Source: Chitinophagales bacterium (lineage in GTDB: Bacteria; Bacteroidota; Bacteroidia; Chitinophagales; CAIODY01). From it: a DNA stretch of 64,000 nucleotides. Location of the stretch: NCBI GenBank assembly GCA_947452995.1, contig CANGEV010000004.1, forward strand, positions 62,001 to 126,000, in the 5' to 3' direction. Each line of letters begins with the position of its first letter. The first letter of the stretch is position 1. The notes beneath the pieces were generated by a model. It was not told the DNA's origin. It did no database searches and was given only the letters and a program-made list of their open reading frames with translations. Both the position numbers and the translations under genes were made by a program. Of the stretch, positions 44,903 through 53,288 are shown one piece after another.

Positions 44903-45019
44903 TTAAGCTTTTGCAGCAGCTGCTTTTGCTTTTTTGATTGCAGAAGCACGTGGACGACTAACGCCATATGATCCTGAGTTGATTTTGCCTTTTTTAGTAC
45001 GGCGATCTCCGCGACCCAT
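44903..45019 (-). CDS. 30S ribosomal protein bTHX
   Basis: A 38-codon gene. The product MGRGDRRTKKGKINSGSYG continues VSRPRASAIKKAKAAAAKA. It matches the THX family (bacterial ribosomal protein bTHX, typically MGKGDkkTkrGKi..GSyG.xRp) that sits at the head of the 30S subunit in Thermus and is annotated in Bacteroidota. It is basic (Lys/Arg-rich) with no acidic stretch. A perfect -7 element is upstream and a strong terminator directly downstream, so it is monocistronic. Confidence 0.88.
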   Translation of the reverse strand: MGRGDRRTKKGKINSGSYGVSRPRASAIKKAKAAAAKA

Positions 45020-45048
45020 ATTTTTAAAATTTAGTTGGTTTCAAAAAA

Positions 45049-45056
45049 CAAATGTA
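45049..45056 (-). promoter_or_regulatory. -7 element for the bTHX gene (TACATTTG)
   Basis: Exact TAnnTTTG, 29 nt before the ATG at 45019. Confidence 0.55.
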
Positions 45057-45072
45057 CTAATTTTTTTCTAAA

Positions 45073-45870
45073 TCAGAAGGAATATACGCTGTTCTTGTTT
45101 CTAGCGAAAATTGGCAAAAACCAACTTAAATGCGCCCCAAGCATCATATCTAAGCGATAATCTAGGCCCGACTTCCCTGTATCAAAAATAATGGTACGCC
45201 TTCCTTTTAAATATCCAATATTGAAGTCTAGTCCAACACTAAAATTCACCAAGCGCTTTCTAGACATATAAAAATACTCCACCTGTTGTTGCAAGCCAAT
45301 TCCTGACGTTAAGCGATCATAACCAGCTTTATAGGCGTCCGTCAAGGCATAAATATTATCGTCGTTGTTGATCCGCACTCGATGTTGCCAATAGCCGACA
45401 CTCGTCCAAATAGCGATACCTGTATTCAAATAATGCTTTTCTAAGGGAATTAACTTCCCAACAGTGGCACCTACAAAATAACTCCGTGCATATAATTTAG
45501 CTTGTCCTAAGAGTCCATCATTGGTAATAATACTACCGTCATCGGCTAGAATTGCGGCTAAAATATCGCCGTCCTTGATCGTCTTTCCAAAATAGTACTC
45601 TCCTTGTATGCCTAGCATCCAGTTATGCTTATTTTTGAAAGCTACCCGTAAGCCCGTACTTTTAAAATAACCATAGCGGTCGTTCAAAATTCCTACAGGT
45701 TGCATAGCTCCCATCCGCAGACCAATCATAGTTGCTCTTACGACTGAATCATTCGGAATAATTTTGGCCTTTACACGAAAAACTCGACTCTCATCATGAC
45801 GCGGTTGAGCACGCAACAAGGATGGCAACAGGGTACCTAAAATAAATACCATCAAAGCAAGCTTACGCAT
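45073..45870 (-). CDS. Predicted outer-membrane beta-barrel protein, unknown function
   Basis: 265 residues with a signal peptide (MRKLALMVFILGTLLPSLLRAQ). The mature part has alternating hydrophobic/polar strands with aromatic ends (WMLGIQGEYYFGK, AIWTSVGYWQHRVRI, LVNFSVGLDFNIGYLKG, MMLGAHLSWFLPIF), a pattern of a small barrel of eight or so strands. No enzyme motif. It shares one base with the end of ftcD (TAATG), so it is translated from the same message. That pairing with a histidine-degradation enzyme has no obvious functional sense. Confidence 0.7.
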   Translation of the reverse strand: MRKLALMVFILGTLLPSLLRAQPRHDESRVFRVKAKIIPNDSVVRATMIGLRMGAMQPVGILNDRYGYFKSTGLRVAFKNKHNWMLGIQGEYYFGKTIKDGDILAAILADDGSIITNDGLLGQAKLYARSYFVGATVGKLIPLEKHYLNTGIAIWTSVGYWQHRVRINNDDNIYALTDAYKAGYDRLTSGIGLQQQVEYFYMSRKRLVNFSVGLDFNIGYLKGRRTIIFDTGKSGLDYRLDMMLGAHLSWFLPIFARNKNSVYSF

Positions 45871-47552
45871 TACGCTTTGATTTTACTATTTACAATCGCA
45901 AGAATAGCTTGTTCTTGCGCAAGGGTATCTTGTTCCATACGAGCCGCTTCTGCTAGAATAGTCTTCACATCACTATCTTCCAAATGATCTTGCGCATTGA
46001 TTTTAACATTCAAATGTGCTCCGCGAACCGCTGCAGAAATACACATAGCTCCCACCCCTGCATCAGAAACGCTGTTTGGATTTCCGATTTCAGCCATCGC
46101 TTTAAGTAAAGGTAAAGACTGATATGCTACCTGCATGGTTTGATACGGAACTTGAATCGCATAAATCGTCGCATTGCGAATAGCTTCACTGCGAGCAGCC
46201 TTTTCAGCATCATTTGCTTTCGGCAGACCAAAAGCATCCATTATTTTATTGAATGCATTGGTATCTTCATCTACCAAGTGAATCAATTTATCTTTCAATA
46301 GTTGTCCTTGCGCTGCATAATCACTGAACTCTTTCCAACGAGCATCCCATCCTTTTTTATGCGAAGACAAGTTGGCTACCATCGTTCCAAGAGCAACTCC
46401 TAGCGCACCAGCATAGGCAGCGATTGAACCACCTCCCGGAGCCGGTGATTCACTTGCCGTTTCATCAGCAAAACCAACTAATGTTTTATTCACTAACAAC
46501 TTGCTATTCACTTCACGCATCACATACTCAATGATTTTTTTGTTTGGATCAAATGAAGACAATTCATTCAACCCTAATGAATGAATGGCAGTACGGACGA
46601 GTTCTTGCTCTGAAACTCCTACCGAACGTTGTTGTTTCTCTAAGAAATAACGACCGGCTTCTAACATAGCTTGTAATGGAACTAAACCAACCAGTTCAGA
46701 ACCTGTAACACGCATGCCACGAGCATGCGCTCTTTCGACAGCCGTATCAAAGGCTTTATGCATCGATGTTTCACGAATATTAGTCAAGTTAATTGAAACT
46801 TGGGCGATGCCATATTCTTCAATAAACCAACCAATTGCTTTCACACTTTTCAAAAGACCAGGCTCCCAAATATCGTTGCCATTCGCATCTTTAAGCGCTT
46901 TGCCTTTTTCATCTACTTTCTTTCGTCCTTTTTCGCGCATATCAAAAGCCACTGAGTTAGCACGACGAACAGAAGTAGTATTAAGATTTACATTATAAGC
47001 AATTAAGAAATCACGAGCTCCGATAACGGTAGCACCGCTTTTCGCATTGAAGGTATCTGGACCGAAATCAGGCTTCCATTCAGGCTTAGCCATTTTAGCA
47101 GCCAATCCTTCATATTCCCCAGCACGAATATCGGCTAGGTTTCTGCGTTGCGCTGATGAAGCCGCGGCTTCGTAATTATAGACAGGAATCCCTAACTCTT
47201 CGCCTACTCGCTTAGATAATTTTTTAGCAAAAGCCACCGTTTCTTCCATGGTGGTATTTGCAATTGGGATAAGCGGACATACATCTGTCGCCCCCATACG
47301 AGGATGTTCACCTGTATGAGTACGCATATCAATTAATTCGCCAGCCTTCTTAATACCTTGAAAAGCGCCTTCAATAACTGCTTCCGGCTCACCGACAAAG
47401 GTTACTACCGTACGATTAGTTGCTTTTCCTGGATCAACATCCAATAATTTCACACCCTCCACAGCTGCAATGGCATCTGTAATCTGACGGATGATATCCA
47501 TATTAACCCCTTCACTAAAATTAGGGACGCACTCAATTAATTGCTTTTGCAT
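45870..47552 (-). CDS. ftcD: Glutamate formimidoyltransferase / formimidotetrahydrofolate cyclodeaminase fusion
   Basis: Links histidine degradation to one-carbon metabolism: moves the formimino group of formiminoglutamate to tetrahydrofolate, then deaminates it. 560 residues from ATG 47552, opening QLIECVPNFSEGVN, the start of the transferase; a farther ATG at 47588 adds 12 codons. Transferase motifs HTGEHPRMGATDVCPLIP and NYEAAASSAQRRNLADIRAGEYE (about 70-160). The cyclodeaminase domain (about 345-550) has SPAPGGGSIAAYAGALGVALGTMVANLS and NAFNKIMDAFGLPK. The order is the same as the vertebrate bifunctional enzyme. Confidence 0.95.
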   Translation of the reverse strand: MQKQLIECVPNFSEGVNMDIIRQITDAIAAVEGVKLLDVDPGKATNRTVVTFVGEPEAVIEGAFQGIKKAGELIDMRTHTGEHPRMGATDVCPLIPIANTTMEETVAFAKKLSKRVGEELGIPVYNYEAAASSAQRRNLADIRAGEYEGLAAKMAKPEWKPDFGPDTFNAKSGATVIGARDFLIAYNVNLNTTSVRRANSVAFDMREKGRKKVDEKGKALKDANGNDIWEPGLLKSVKAIGWFIEEYGIAQVSINLTNIRETSMHKAFDTAVERAHARGMRVTGSELVGLVPLQAMLEAGRYFLEKQQRSVGVSEQELVRTAIHSLGLNELSSFDPNKKIIEYVMREVNSKLLVNKTLVGFADETASESPAPGGGSIAAYAGALGVALGTMVANLSSHKKGWDARWKEFSDYAAQGQLLKDKLIHLVDEDTNAFNKIMDAFGLPKANDAEKAARSEAIRNATIYAIQVPYQTMQVAYQSLPLLKAMAEIGNPNSVSDAGVGAMCISAAVRGAHLNVKINAQDHLEDSDVKTILAEAARMEQDTLAQEQAILAIVNSKIKA

Positions 47553-47570
47553 AAAATTTAATTTACGTTT

Positions 47571-47578
47571 CGAAGTTA
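47571..47578 (-). promoter_or_regulatory. Probable -7 element for ftcD (TAACTTCG)
   Basis: TAnnTTTG variant 18 nt before the ATG at 47552, back-to-back with the uvrB promoter. Confidence 0.45.
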
Positions 47579-47634
47579 CGATTTTCATCCCAAAGAAAAC
47601 AATACAAGAGTCGCATCGCGCAAAATTTTTAAAC

Positions 47635-47642
47635 TACTTTTG
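47635..47642 (+). promoter_or_regulatory. Possible -7 element abutting uvrB (CTACTTTG)
   Basis: A TACTTTG core, one base short of TAnnTTTG; ends exactly 4 nt before the ATG at 47647. Confidence 0.3.
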
Positions 47643-47646
47643 CAGT

Positions 47647-49683
47647 ATGCCATTCAAACTCCACTCTCCTTATCAACCTGCAGGCGATCAACCGAGCGCT
47701 ATTCGTCAGCTTACAGAAGGAATACGTAATGGAGACAATGCTCAAGTACTTCTTGGTGTAACAGGATCAGGAAAAACATTCACGATGGCGAATGTTATTA
47801 ATGAACTGCAACGCCCCACGTTAATCCTTAGTCATAATAAAACTTTAGTAGCTCAATTGTATGGAGAATTCAAACAGTTCTTCCCCGAAAATGCAATAGA
47901 ATATTTCGTCTCATACTATGATTACTACCAACCAGAAGCTTATATACCTACTACTGACACCTATATTGAAAAAGACTTAGCCATCAATGATGAATTAGAA
48001 AAATTACGTCTCCGCACAACCTCTTCCCTTTTGAGTGGCCGAAGAGATATTGTCGTGGTGGCTTCTATTTCATGTATCTATGGACTTGGAAACCCTGCTG
48101 AATACAAAAACGGTATTATCCGAATTGCACAAGGGCAGATTATCCCTAGAAACCAATTGCTATATCGATTAACAGACGCCTTGTATGCGCGAACAGAAAT
48201 CGATTTCAAGCGTGGCTTGTTCCGCGTAAAAGGTGATACGGTCGATATTTTCCCTGCCTATGCAGATACCGCATTCCGAATAACTTTTTTCGGAGACGAA
48301 ATTGAACGCATCGACAATATCGAACCCGAAACCGGAAAACGACTTTCGACGGTAACAGACCTTGCCATATTCCCAGCGAATATGTATGTGGCTCCGAAAG
48401 ATATGTTCGAACAAATCATTCGAGAAATTGAAGACGAAATGCGCTTGCAGTGTGAATATTACGAGAGCATAGGAAAACATACAGAGTCGAAACGCTTGAA
48501 ACAGCGTGTGAGTCTGGATGTAGAGATGATGCGAGAACTTGGTTATTGTAGTGGCATTGAGAATTATTCACGCTTCTTGGATAGAAGAAAGCCGGGAGAT
48601 CGTCCATTTTGCTTAATTGATTATTTCCCAGATGATTTTGTAATGATGATTGATGAAAGCCACGTTACTGTACCGCAAATTGGAGGCATGTATGGTGGTG
48701 ATAGAAGTCGGAAAATCACACTAGTAGACCATGGCTTTCGCCTGCCCTCAGCTTTAGATAATAGGCCTTTGAATTTTGACGAATATCAGAACCTTGTCGG
48801 ACAAACCATTTTCGTAAGTGCGACACCAGGGAATTATGAACTTGCGCAGACAGAAGGCGTGGTCGTTGAACAAATCGTTCGACCAACCGGACTTCTCGAT
48901 CCACCAATTGAAGTTCGACCTGTCATCAATCAGATTGACGACTTACTTCATGAAATTGATATTCGCGTTAAGAAAGATGAACGTGTTTTGGTTACTACAC
49001 TTACGAAGCGGATGTCGGAAGAGCTTAGCAAATACTTTGCGAATTTAAATATCAAATGTAAGTACATTCATAGCGAAATCGACACCTTGGAACGTATCGA
49101 AATATTACGCGATTTACGACTTGGAAAATTCGACGTATTGATTGGTGTTAACCTACTAAGAGAAGGATTAGATTTACCCGAAGTGAGCTTAGTAGCGATA
49201 CTTGATGCTGATAAAGAAGGCTTCCTACGGAATCATCGTTCCTTAACACAAACAGCGGGTCGAGCAGCGAGAAATGTGAATGGCTTAGTCATTATGTATG
49301 CGAATAAAATTACAGATAGTATGCGTACGACTATAGAAGAGACGAATCGTCGAAGGGCGAAACAGATCAAGCATAATGAAGAAAATGGCATAACACCACG
49401 TACTGTAACGAAGTCGAAAGATGAAATCATACAGCAAACTAGTGTATTAGAAATACGCGGTTCATATAAAGAAATCGATTCATTGGCAGGAATAAGAATG
49501 GTCGCTGAAACAAGCGACCCATGGACAGCCTATCAAAGTAAGGATGAATTGAAAGCTGTGATGTTAAAAGTTAAAACGCAAATGGAACAGGCCGCCAAGA
49601 AATTAGAATTCCTAGAAGCGGCCCGTTTAAGAGATGAGCTATTTGCAATTCAGCAAAAGCTGGAAGAAAAAGAAAATGATTAA
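47647..49683 (+). CDS. uvrB: UvrABC excinuclease subunit B
   Basis: Damage-verifying helicase-like subunit of nucleotide excision repair. 678 residues from ATG 47647 (MPFKLHSPYQPAGDQPSAIRQL); an upstream in-frame start would overlap ftcD and is rejected. Walker A GVTGSGKTFTMAN, beta-hairpin YYDYYQPEAYIPTTDTYIEKD, DESHVTVPQIGGMYGGD, helicase motifs VGVNLLREGLDLPEVSLVAILDADKEGFLR and QTAGRAARN, and a C-terminal UVR domain LEFLEAARLRDELFAIQQKL that binds UvrC. Its stop overlaps the convergent HtrA gene by 4 nt. Confidence 0.97.
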   Translation: MPFKLHSPYQPAGDQPSAIRQLTEGIRNGDNAQVLLGVTGSGKTFTMANVINELQRPTLILSHNKTLVAQLYGEFKQFFPENAIEYFVSYYDYYQPEAYIPTTDTYIEKDLAINDELEKLRLRTTSSLLSGRRDIVVVASISCIYGLGNPAEYKNGIIRIAQGQIIPRNQLLYRLTDALYARTEIDFKRGLFRVKGDTVDIFPAYADTAFRITFFGDEIERIDNIEPETGKRLSTVTDLAIFPANMYVAPKDMFEQIIREIEDEMRLQCEYYESIGKHTESKRLKQRVSLDVEMMRELGYCSGIENYSRFLDRRKPGDRPFCLIDYFPDDFVMMIDESHVTVPQIGGMYGGDRSRKITLVDHGFRLPSALDNRPLNFDEYQNLVGQTIFVSATPGNYELAQTEGVVVEQIVRPTGLLDPPIEVRPVINQIDDLLHEIDIRVKKDERVLVTTLTKRMSEELSKYFANLNIKCKYIHSEIDTLERIEILRDLRLGKFDVLIGVNLLREGLDLPEVSLVAILDADKEGFLRNHRSLTQTAGRAARNVNGLVIMYANKITDSMRTTIEETNRRRAKQIKHNEENGITPRTVTKSKDEIIQQTSVLEIRGSYKEIDSLAGIRMVAETSDPWTAYQSKDELKAVMLKVKTQMEQAAKKLEFLEAARLRDELFAIQQKLEEKEND

Positions 49684-51140
49684 TTGAACGTATAATAGTA
49701 CTTACCATTATAACCAGGCATAACGCCTTCCATCATTATCATTCCTTTATTATTTTTAATAATATCCTTCACTTCAGCAACGCTATTCACTTCTTTTTTA
49801 TTCAACTTCGTTATAATAAATCCTTCAGGAACACCTACAGAGGCTAGTTTGGAGCCTGATTGAATTTGTTTAATCACTACTCCACTATTGATTTGCATTT
49901 TACGTTTTGTTTCGGCAGAGGCATTTTCAAAAACAGCACCAAGTTGATCAAAACTTACCGCAACAATTTCTTCTTTACTCATCAACTTATCATTCCCATC
50001 ACGGTTACGCAATTTAGCTTGGACTTTATTCAGTTTTCCATTGCGGTAATATTCAATATCCATATTATCTCCAGGACGTTTTCCTCCAACACGTTCTAAT
50101 AACTCAGGTGTCGACTTCACAATCGAACCATCCAAACGAACGATTACATCGCCCTTTTGCAGACCGGCTTCGGCAGCTGCTGTACCGTCTGTTACATTCG
50201 CCACATAGATTCCTTGCGGAGATGACAATCCTGCCTGACGTGCTAAATCATCATTCATTTCTTGCGGACTAACGCCTAAAATAGCGCGTTGAACAACACC
50301 ATATTTGGTAAGGTCGTCAATTACCTTTTTAACGATATTGACTGGAATGGCAAACGAATAACCTGCATAGGTGCCAGTCGGTGTAGCAATCGCAGAGTTG
50401 ATACCGATCAATTCACCATTCAAATTTACCAATGCGCCACCGCTATTACCTGGATTGACGGCAGCATCGGTTTGAATGAAAGATTCAATGGCAGCGTTAT
50501 TACGATCTTTAATGATGTTTATGTTACGACCTTTCGCGCTCACAATACCGGCAGTAACAGTAGATTCAAGGTTGAACGGATTACCTACCGCGAGCACCCA
50601 TTCCCCTACTTTTACGGAGTCGCTATTACCGAAATATACATAGGGAAGATTTTTCTCCTCTACTTTTAATAGAGCAAGATCTGTAGATGGGTCAGTGCCA
50701 ACTACTGTAGCAATGGCGCTATGTTTGTCGCTAAATACAATTTCAATTTTATCTGCATTATCAACTACGTGATTATTGGTTACGATATAACCATCTTCTG
50801 AAATAATTACGCCTGAGCCACTCGATTCTTGCGGTCCCATTTGATATGGATTCGCACCGAAAAACTGATCCCCAAAAAGATCAAAAATGGGATTATGAAA
50901 TCCACCCATATTCATTTTAGGTGTAGAAGTAGTTTTGATATGAACGACACCCGGCGTAACAGCTGCGGCAGCGGGTACAAAGTCGACACCTGCTGCGGGA
51001 TGATGCCCCATTTCAGCGTAGTTAGCAGGAAGATTAATTGAAGGTGCAGTCAGATGTGCGTACAATCCCACAGTGGTGAGTGAGCAAAAAACTGCAATGC
51101 CAGCAGAGGCGGCTAAGAATTTCCAATACTTTTGTATCAT
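49680..51140 (-). CDS. HtrA/DegP-family periplasmic serine protease
   Basis: 486 residues from ATG 51140 (a GTG two codons upstream is possible). Signal-anchor (about 5-27), then a trypsin-like domain with His124 (TNNHVVDN), Asp154 (STDLALLKV) and Ser233 (NPGNSGGALVN), and two PDZ domains (RAILGVSPQEMND...GLQKGDVIVRLDGSIV, and SGVVIKQIQSGSKLASVGVPEG). A Gly/Met/Phe-rich LA loop lies around residues 75-105. Degrades or refolds misfolded envelope proteins. Upstream is a perfect -7 element. Confidence 0.94.
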   Translation of the reverse strand: MIQKYWKFLAASAGIAVFCSLTTVGLYAHLTAPSINLPANYAEMGHHPAAGVDFVPAAAAVTPGVVHIKTTSTPKMNMGGFHNPIFDLFGDQFFGANPYQMGPQESSGSGVIISEDGYIVTNNHVVDNADKIEIVFSDKHSAIATVVGTDPSTDLALLKVEEKNLPYVYFGNSDSVKVGEWVLAVGNPFNLESTVTAGIVSAKGRNINIIKDRNNAAIESFIQTDAAVNPGNSGGALVNLNGELIGINSAIATPTGTYAGYSFAIPVNIVKKVIDDLTKYGVVQRAILGVSPQEMNDDLARQAGLSSPQGIYVANVTDGTAAAEAGLQKGDVIVRLDGSIVKSTPELLERVGGKRPGDNMDIEYYRNGKLNKVQAKLRNRDGNDKLMSKEEIVAVSFDQLGAVFENASAETKRKMQINSGVVIKQIQSGSKLASVGVPEGFIITKLNKKEVNSVAEVKDIIKNNKGMIMMEGVMPGYNGKYYYTFN

Positions 51141-51156
51141 AATCACTTATTTTTAT

Positions 51157-51164
51157 CAAAATTA
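51157..51164 (-). promoter_or_regulatory. -7 element for the HtrA gene (TAATTTTG)
   Basis: Exact TAnnTTTG, 16 nt before ATG 51140. Confidence 0.55.
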
Positions 51165-51221
51165 AATAGGGCGATTTTAGAGGACAAATCAACTCTGTTA
51201 ATAGACCTTTAAAATTAAACT

Positions 51222-51229
51222 TATTTTTG
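51222..51229 (+). promoter_or_regulatory. -7 element for dapF (TATTTTTG)
   Basis: Exact TAnnTTTG, 19 nt before the dapF ATG at 51249. Confidence 0.55.
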
Positions 51230-51248
51230 TTAAGTAGCTTTTAACTGT

Positions 51249-52121
51249 ATGGAAATAGAATTTCACAAATATCACGGAACGGGCAATGATTTTATTATCA
51301 TTGACGACCGTTTAAGTCGCTTTCCATTTGAAGAAGGTGAGTTGATTGCGAGGATGTGCCATCGCCGTTTTGGTATAGGCGCAGACGGACTTATTTTAGT
51401 GCGTCGCAACGAGGAGCATGGTTATGAAATGAAGTATGCTAATTCAGACGGAAAAGAGAGCACGATGTGTGGTAACGGAGGACGATGTTTTGCAGCATTC
51501 GTAAAAGCAAAAGAATCGAGATATAAAAGCGGGGATGTCCATTTCATTGCCATCGATGGCCCACACGAAGCTATCGTCAAACAAAATGGCAGAGTCTCCT
51601 TACGAATGCAGGATGTGAAAGCCATTGAAATTATCGATGAAACCAATTATTTACTAAATACAGGTTCGCCTCATTATGTACGTTTAGAAGAAAACATAAA
51701 AAATCTAGATGTATTTAAGGAGGGCCAAAAAATTCGCAATAGCGAACGATTTGCGCGTGAAGGGGTGAATGTAAATTTTATGGTGGAACATCTAACGAAG
51801 GCCGATCAAGCGCAGATTGATTTCACCAAAATCATCATGTCGTTTCAAGATCAAATACAAGCGAGAACTTATGAAAGAGGAGTTGAAGATGAAACATTGA
51901 GTTGTGGAACAGGGGCTGTTGCTTGTGCCTTAGTTAAAATACTATTGGCTGAAAGACATGGCCATCAAGAAAAGCGTGGCGTATTAGTTCGCACACCCGG
52001 CGGAGAACTAATCGTTAGTGCAAAAATGCCGCAATCAGGTATATTTACAGATGTATTCCTTGAAGGCCCTACGCAATTGGTATATAAAGGCAAAGTGAAA
52101 TTAGAACAGTTCTACGTCTAA
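51249..52121 (+). CDS. dapF: Diaminopimelate epimerase
   Basis: Converts LL- to meso-diaminopimelate for lysine and peptidoglycan. 290 residues with pseudo-twofold symmetry. Opening YHGTGNDFIIID, active-site Cys74 (MCGNGGRCFA) and Cys219 (SCGTGAVACA), plus GIGADGLI and YERGVEDETL. No co-factor motif, as expected of this Cys-pair racemase. It ends in a 4-nt convergent overlap with ccmE. Confidence 0.96.
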   Translation: MEIEFHKYHGTGNDFIIIDDRLSRFPFEEGELIARMCHRRFGIGADGLILVRRNEEHGYEMKYANSDGKESTMCGNGGRCFAAFVKAKESRYKSGDVHFIAIDGPHEAIVKQNGRVSLRMQDVKAIEIIDETNYLLNTGSPHYVRLEENIKNLDVFKEGQKIRNSERFAREGVNVNFMVEHLTKADQAQIDFTKIIMSFQDQIQARTYERGVEDETLSCGTGAVACALVKILLAERHGHQEKRGVLVRTPGGELIVSAKMPQSGIFTDVFLEGPTQLVYKGKVKLEQFYV

Positions 52122-52525
52122 TTAGATTTAGCCGAGAATTCGCTTATTTCTTCTTCCTTATTGGTGTATTTAGAAGGGCATTTCAACAGCATGTGATTGC
52201 CTTTAAAATCAGCACCACTCATTTTACCTGTAATAACAATTTGTTCACTACGTTCAAAGTCTTGCGGCTTGGTACCATTGAAGACCACATGATTGGTATC
52301 ATGATTTTTATCTACCATATAGAAGCCAAAGTAATTAGCGTTCTTCTCCGCATCGTATTCAATGGGACGAGAACGATCCAAAACACCAACTACATGCATT
52401 TCTATGTTTGGAGATTTCTTTGCGGTAGCGAAGCTTTCATAGGTGCTAAAATCGCCTACCAAGGCAATGATTACTCCGATTGCAATAGCGATTACTAAGA
52501 GTCCGATGATATGTGTCTTCTTCAT
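52118..52525 (-). CDS. ccmE: Cytochrome c maturation protein CcmE, CxxxY type
   Basis: Periplasmic heme chaperone anchored by one N-terminal span (about 5-23), followed by an OB-fold (EMHVVGVLDRS...EYDAEKNANYFGFYMVD...QIVITGKMSG). The heme-binding motif of E. coli is HxxxY; here it is Cys116-P-S-K-Tyr120 (LLKCPSKY), the CxxxY variant known from archaea and Desulfovibrio. 135 residues. Last gene of the operon pheS-permease-LolA-like-ccmE, 4 nt after the gene before it. Other ccm genes are not in the window. Confidence 0.87.
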   Translation of the reverse strand: MKKTHIIGLLVIAIAIGVIIALVGDFSTYESFATAKKSPNIEMHVVGVLDRSRPIEYDAEKNANYFGFYMVDKNHDTNHVVFNGTKPQDFERSEQIVITGKMSGADFKGNHMLLKCPSKYTNKEEEISEFSAKSN

Positions 52526-52529
52526 AACT

Positions 52530-53288
52530 TTACTTTTTCTTTTCTACAAAAATAGCGTCTTTCAAACCTTGATTAATTTTGTAGTTCGCATAATCAATCA
52601 CAATCTGACCGCGAGTGGATTTACTTTTATCTGATTTCTCGACATGTGCTGATTCACCAGTTAAATCGCCTGAAACACCTTTCGGCAGCTGTATCTTATC
52701 AACATCAAAGCTGATTAACAATTGGGTAGGCATGACCAATTTCGGCTGCTTAGGATCATAGGTTAATACTACATCAAACGTTCCATTTGCCTTTGTGGTA
52801 GTAGTGAACTTTTTAAGCTCGCTTTTCACAGGATCAATCCACATGGTAGAAATCACCACTTCACCTCCATCGTTAGGAATTACTTTTACTACAGCACAGT
52901 TAACTCCTTTCACCACTTCATCTTTTACATATAAGGCAGTATACGGATTATTCAACATCGAAGTATTGGCAAAATCCAATCCATTCCGCGGAAGCATGGC
53001 AAAACCTTGTGCATCCACTTTGATTTTATTAGGGGCTTTGTAGTAAATCTTCGCCTTCGTCACGGGCACCTTTAAAAAATCAACTTTTACTTTAATCACT
53101 ACGTCGGCTGTATAATCTTTAACGCAATTGAACTTCGCTTTGAGGCCCTTCAATAAGACTTCAGGGTCACGTGCAACAGGAGCATTGAATGAAGATAAGC
53201 CAATTGCCAATGTACACGCCACTACAAATACAAGTAATACCTTGATCATTACACTCCCACTCTTTCCCTTCGATATTCGATTCATCAT
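52530..53288 (-). CDS. LolA-like periplasmic protein (outer-membrane lipoprotein-sorting fold)
   Basis: 252 residues. A signal peptide follows a basic N-region (MMNRISKGKSGSVMIKVLLVFVVACTLAIGLSSFNA). The mature part starts EVLLKGLKAKFNCVKDYTADVVIKVK and runs through beta strands such as KIYYKAPNKIKVDAQG and VVISTMWIDPVKSELKKFTTTTK. This follows the half-barrel pattern of LolA/LppX proteins, which carry lipid chains. The family call is by pattern only. Its ATGA start overlaps the permease stop by 4 nt, so translation is coupled. Confidence 0.6.
   Translation of the reverse strand: MMNRISKGKSGSVMIKVLLVFVVACTLAIGLSSFNAPVARDPEVLLKGLKAKFNCVKDYTADVVIKVKVDFLKVPVTKAKIYYKAPNKIKVDAQGFAMLPRNGLDFANTSMLNNPYTALYVKDEVVKGVNCAVVKVIPNDGGEVVISTMWIDPVKSELKKFTTTTKANGTFDVVLTYDPKQPKLVMPTQLLISFDVDKIQLPKGVSGDLTGESAHVEKSDKSKSTRGQIVIDYANYKINQGLKDAIFVEKKK

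Noticed and set aside
47491-47646. Upstream in-frame extension of uvrB (52 codons)
   Set aside because: It runs through the divergent ftcD 5' end and the promoter; the conserved UvrB opening starts at 47647.
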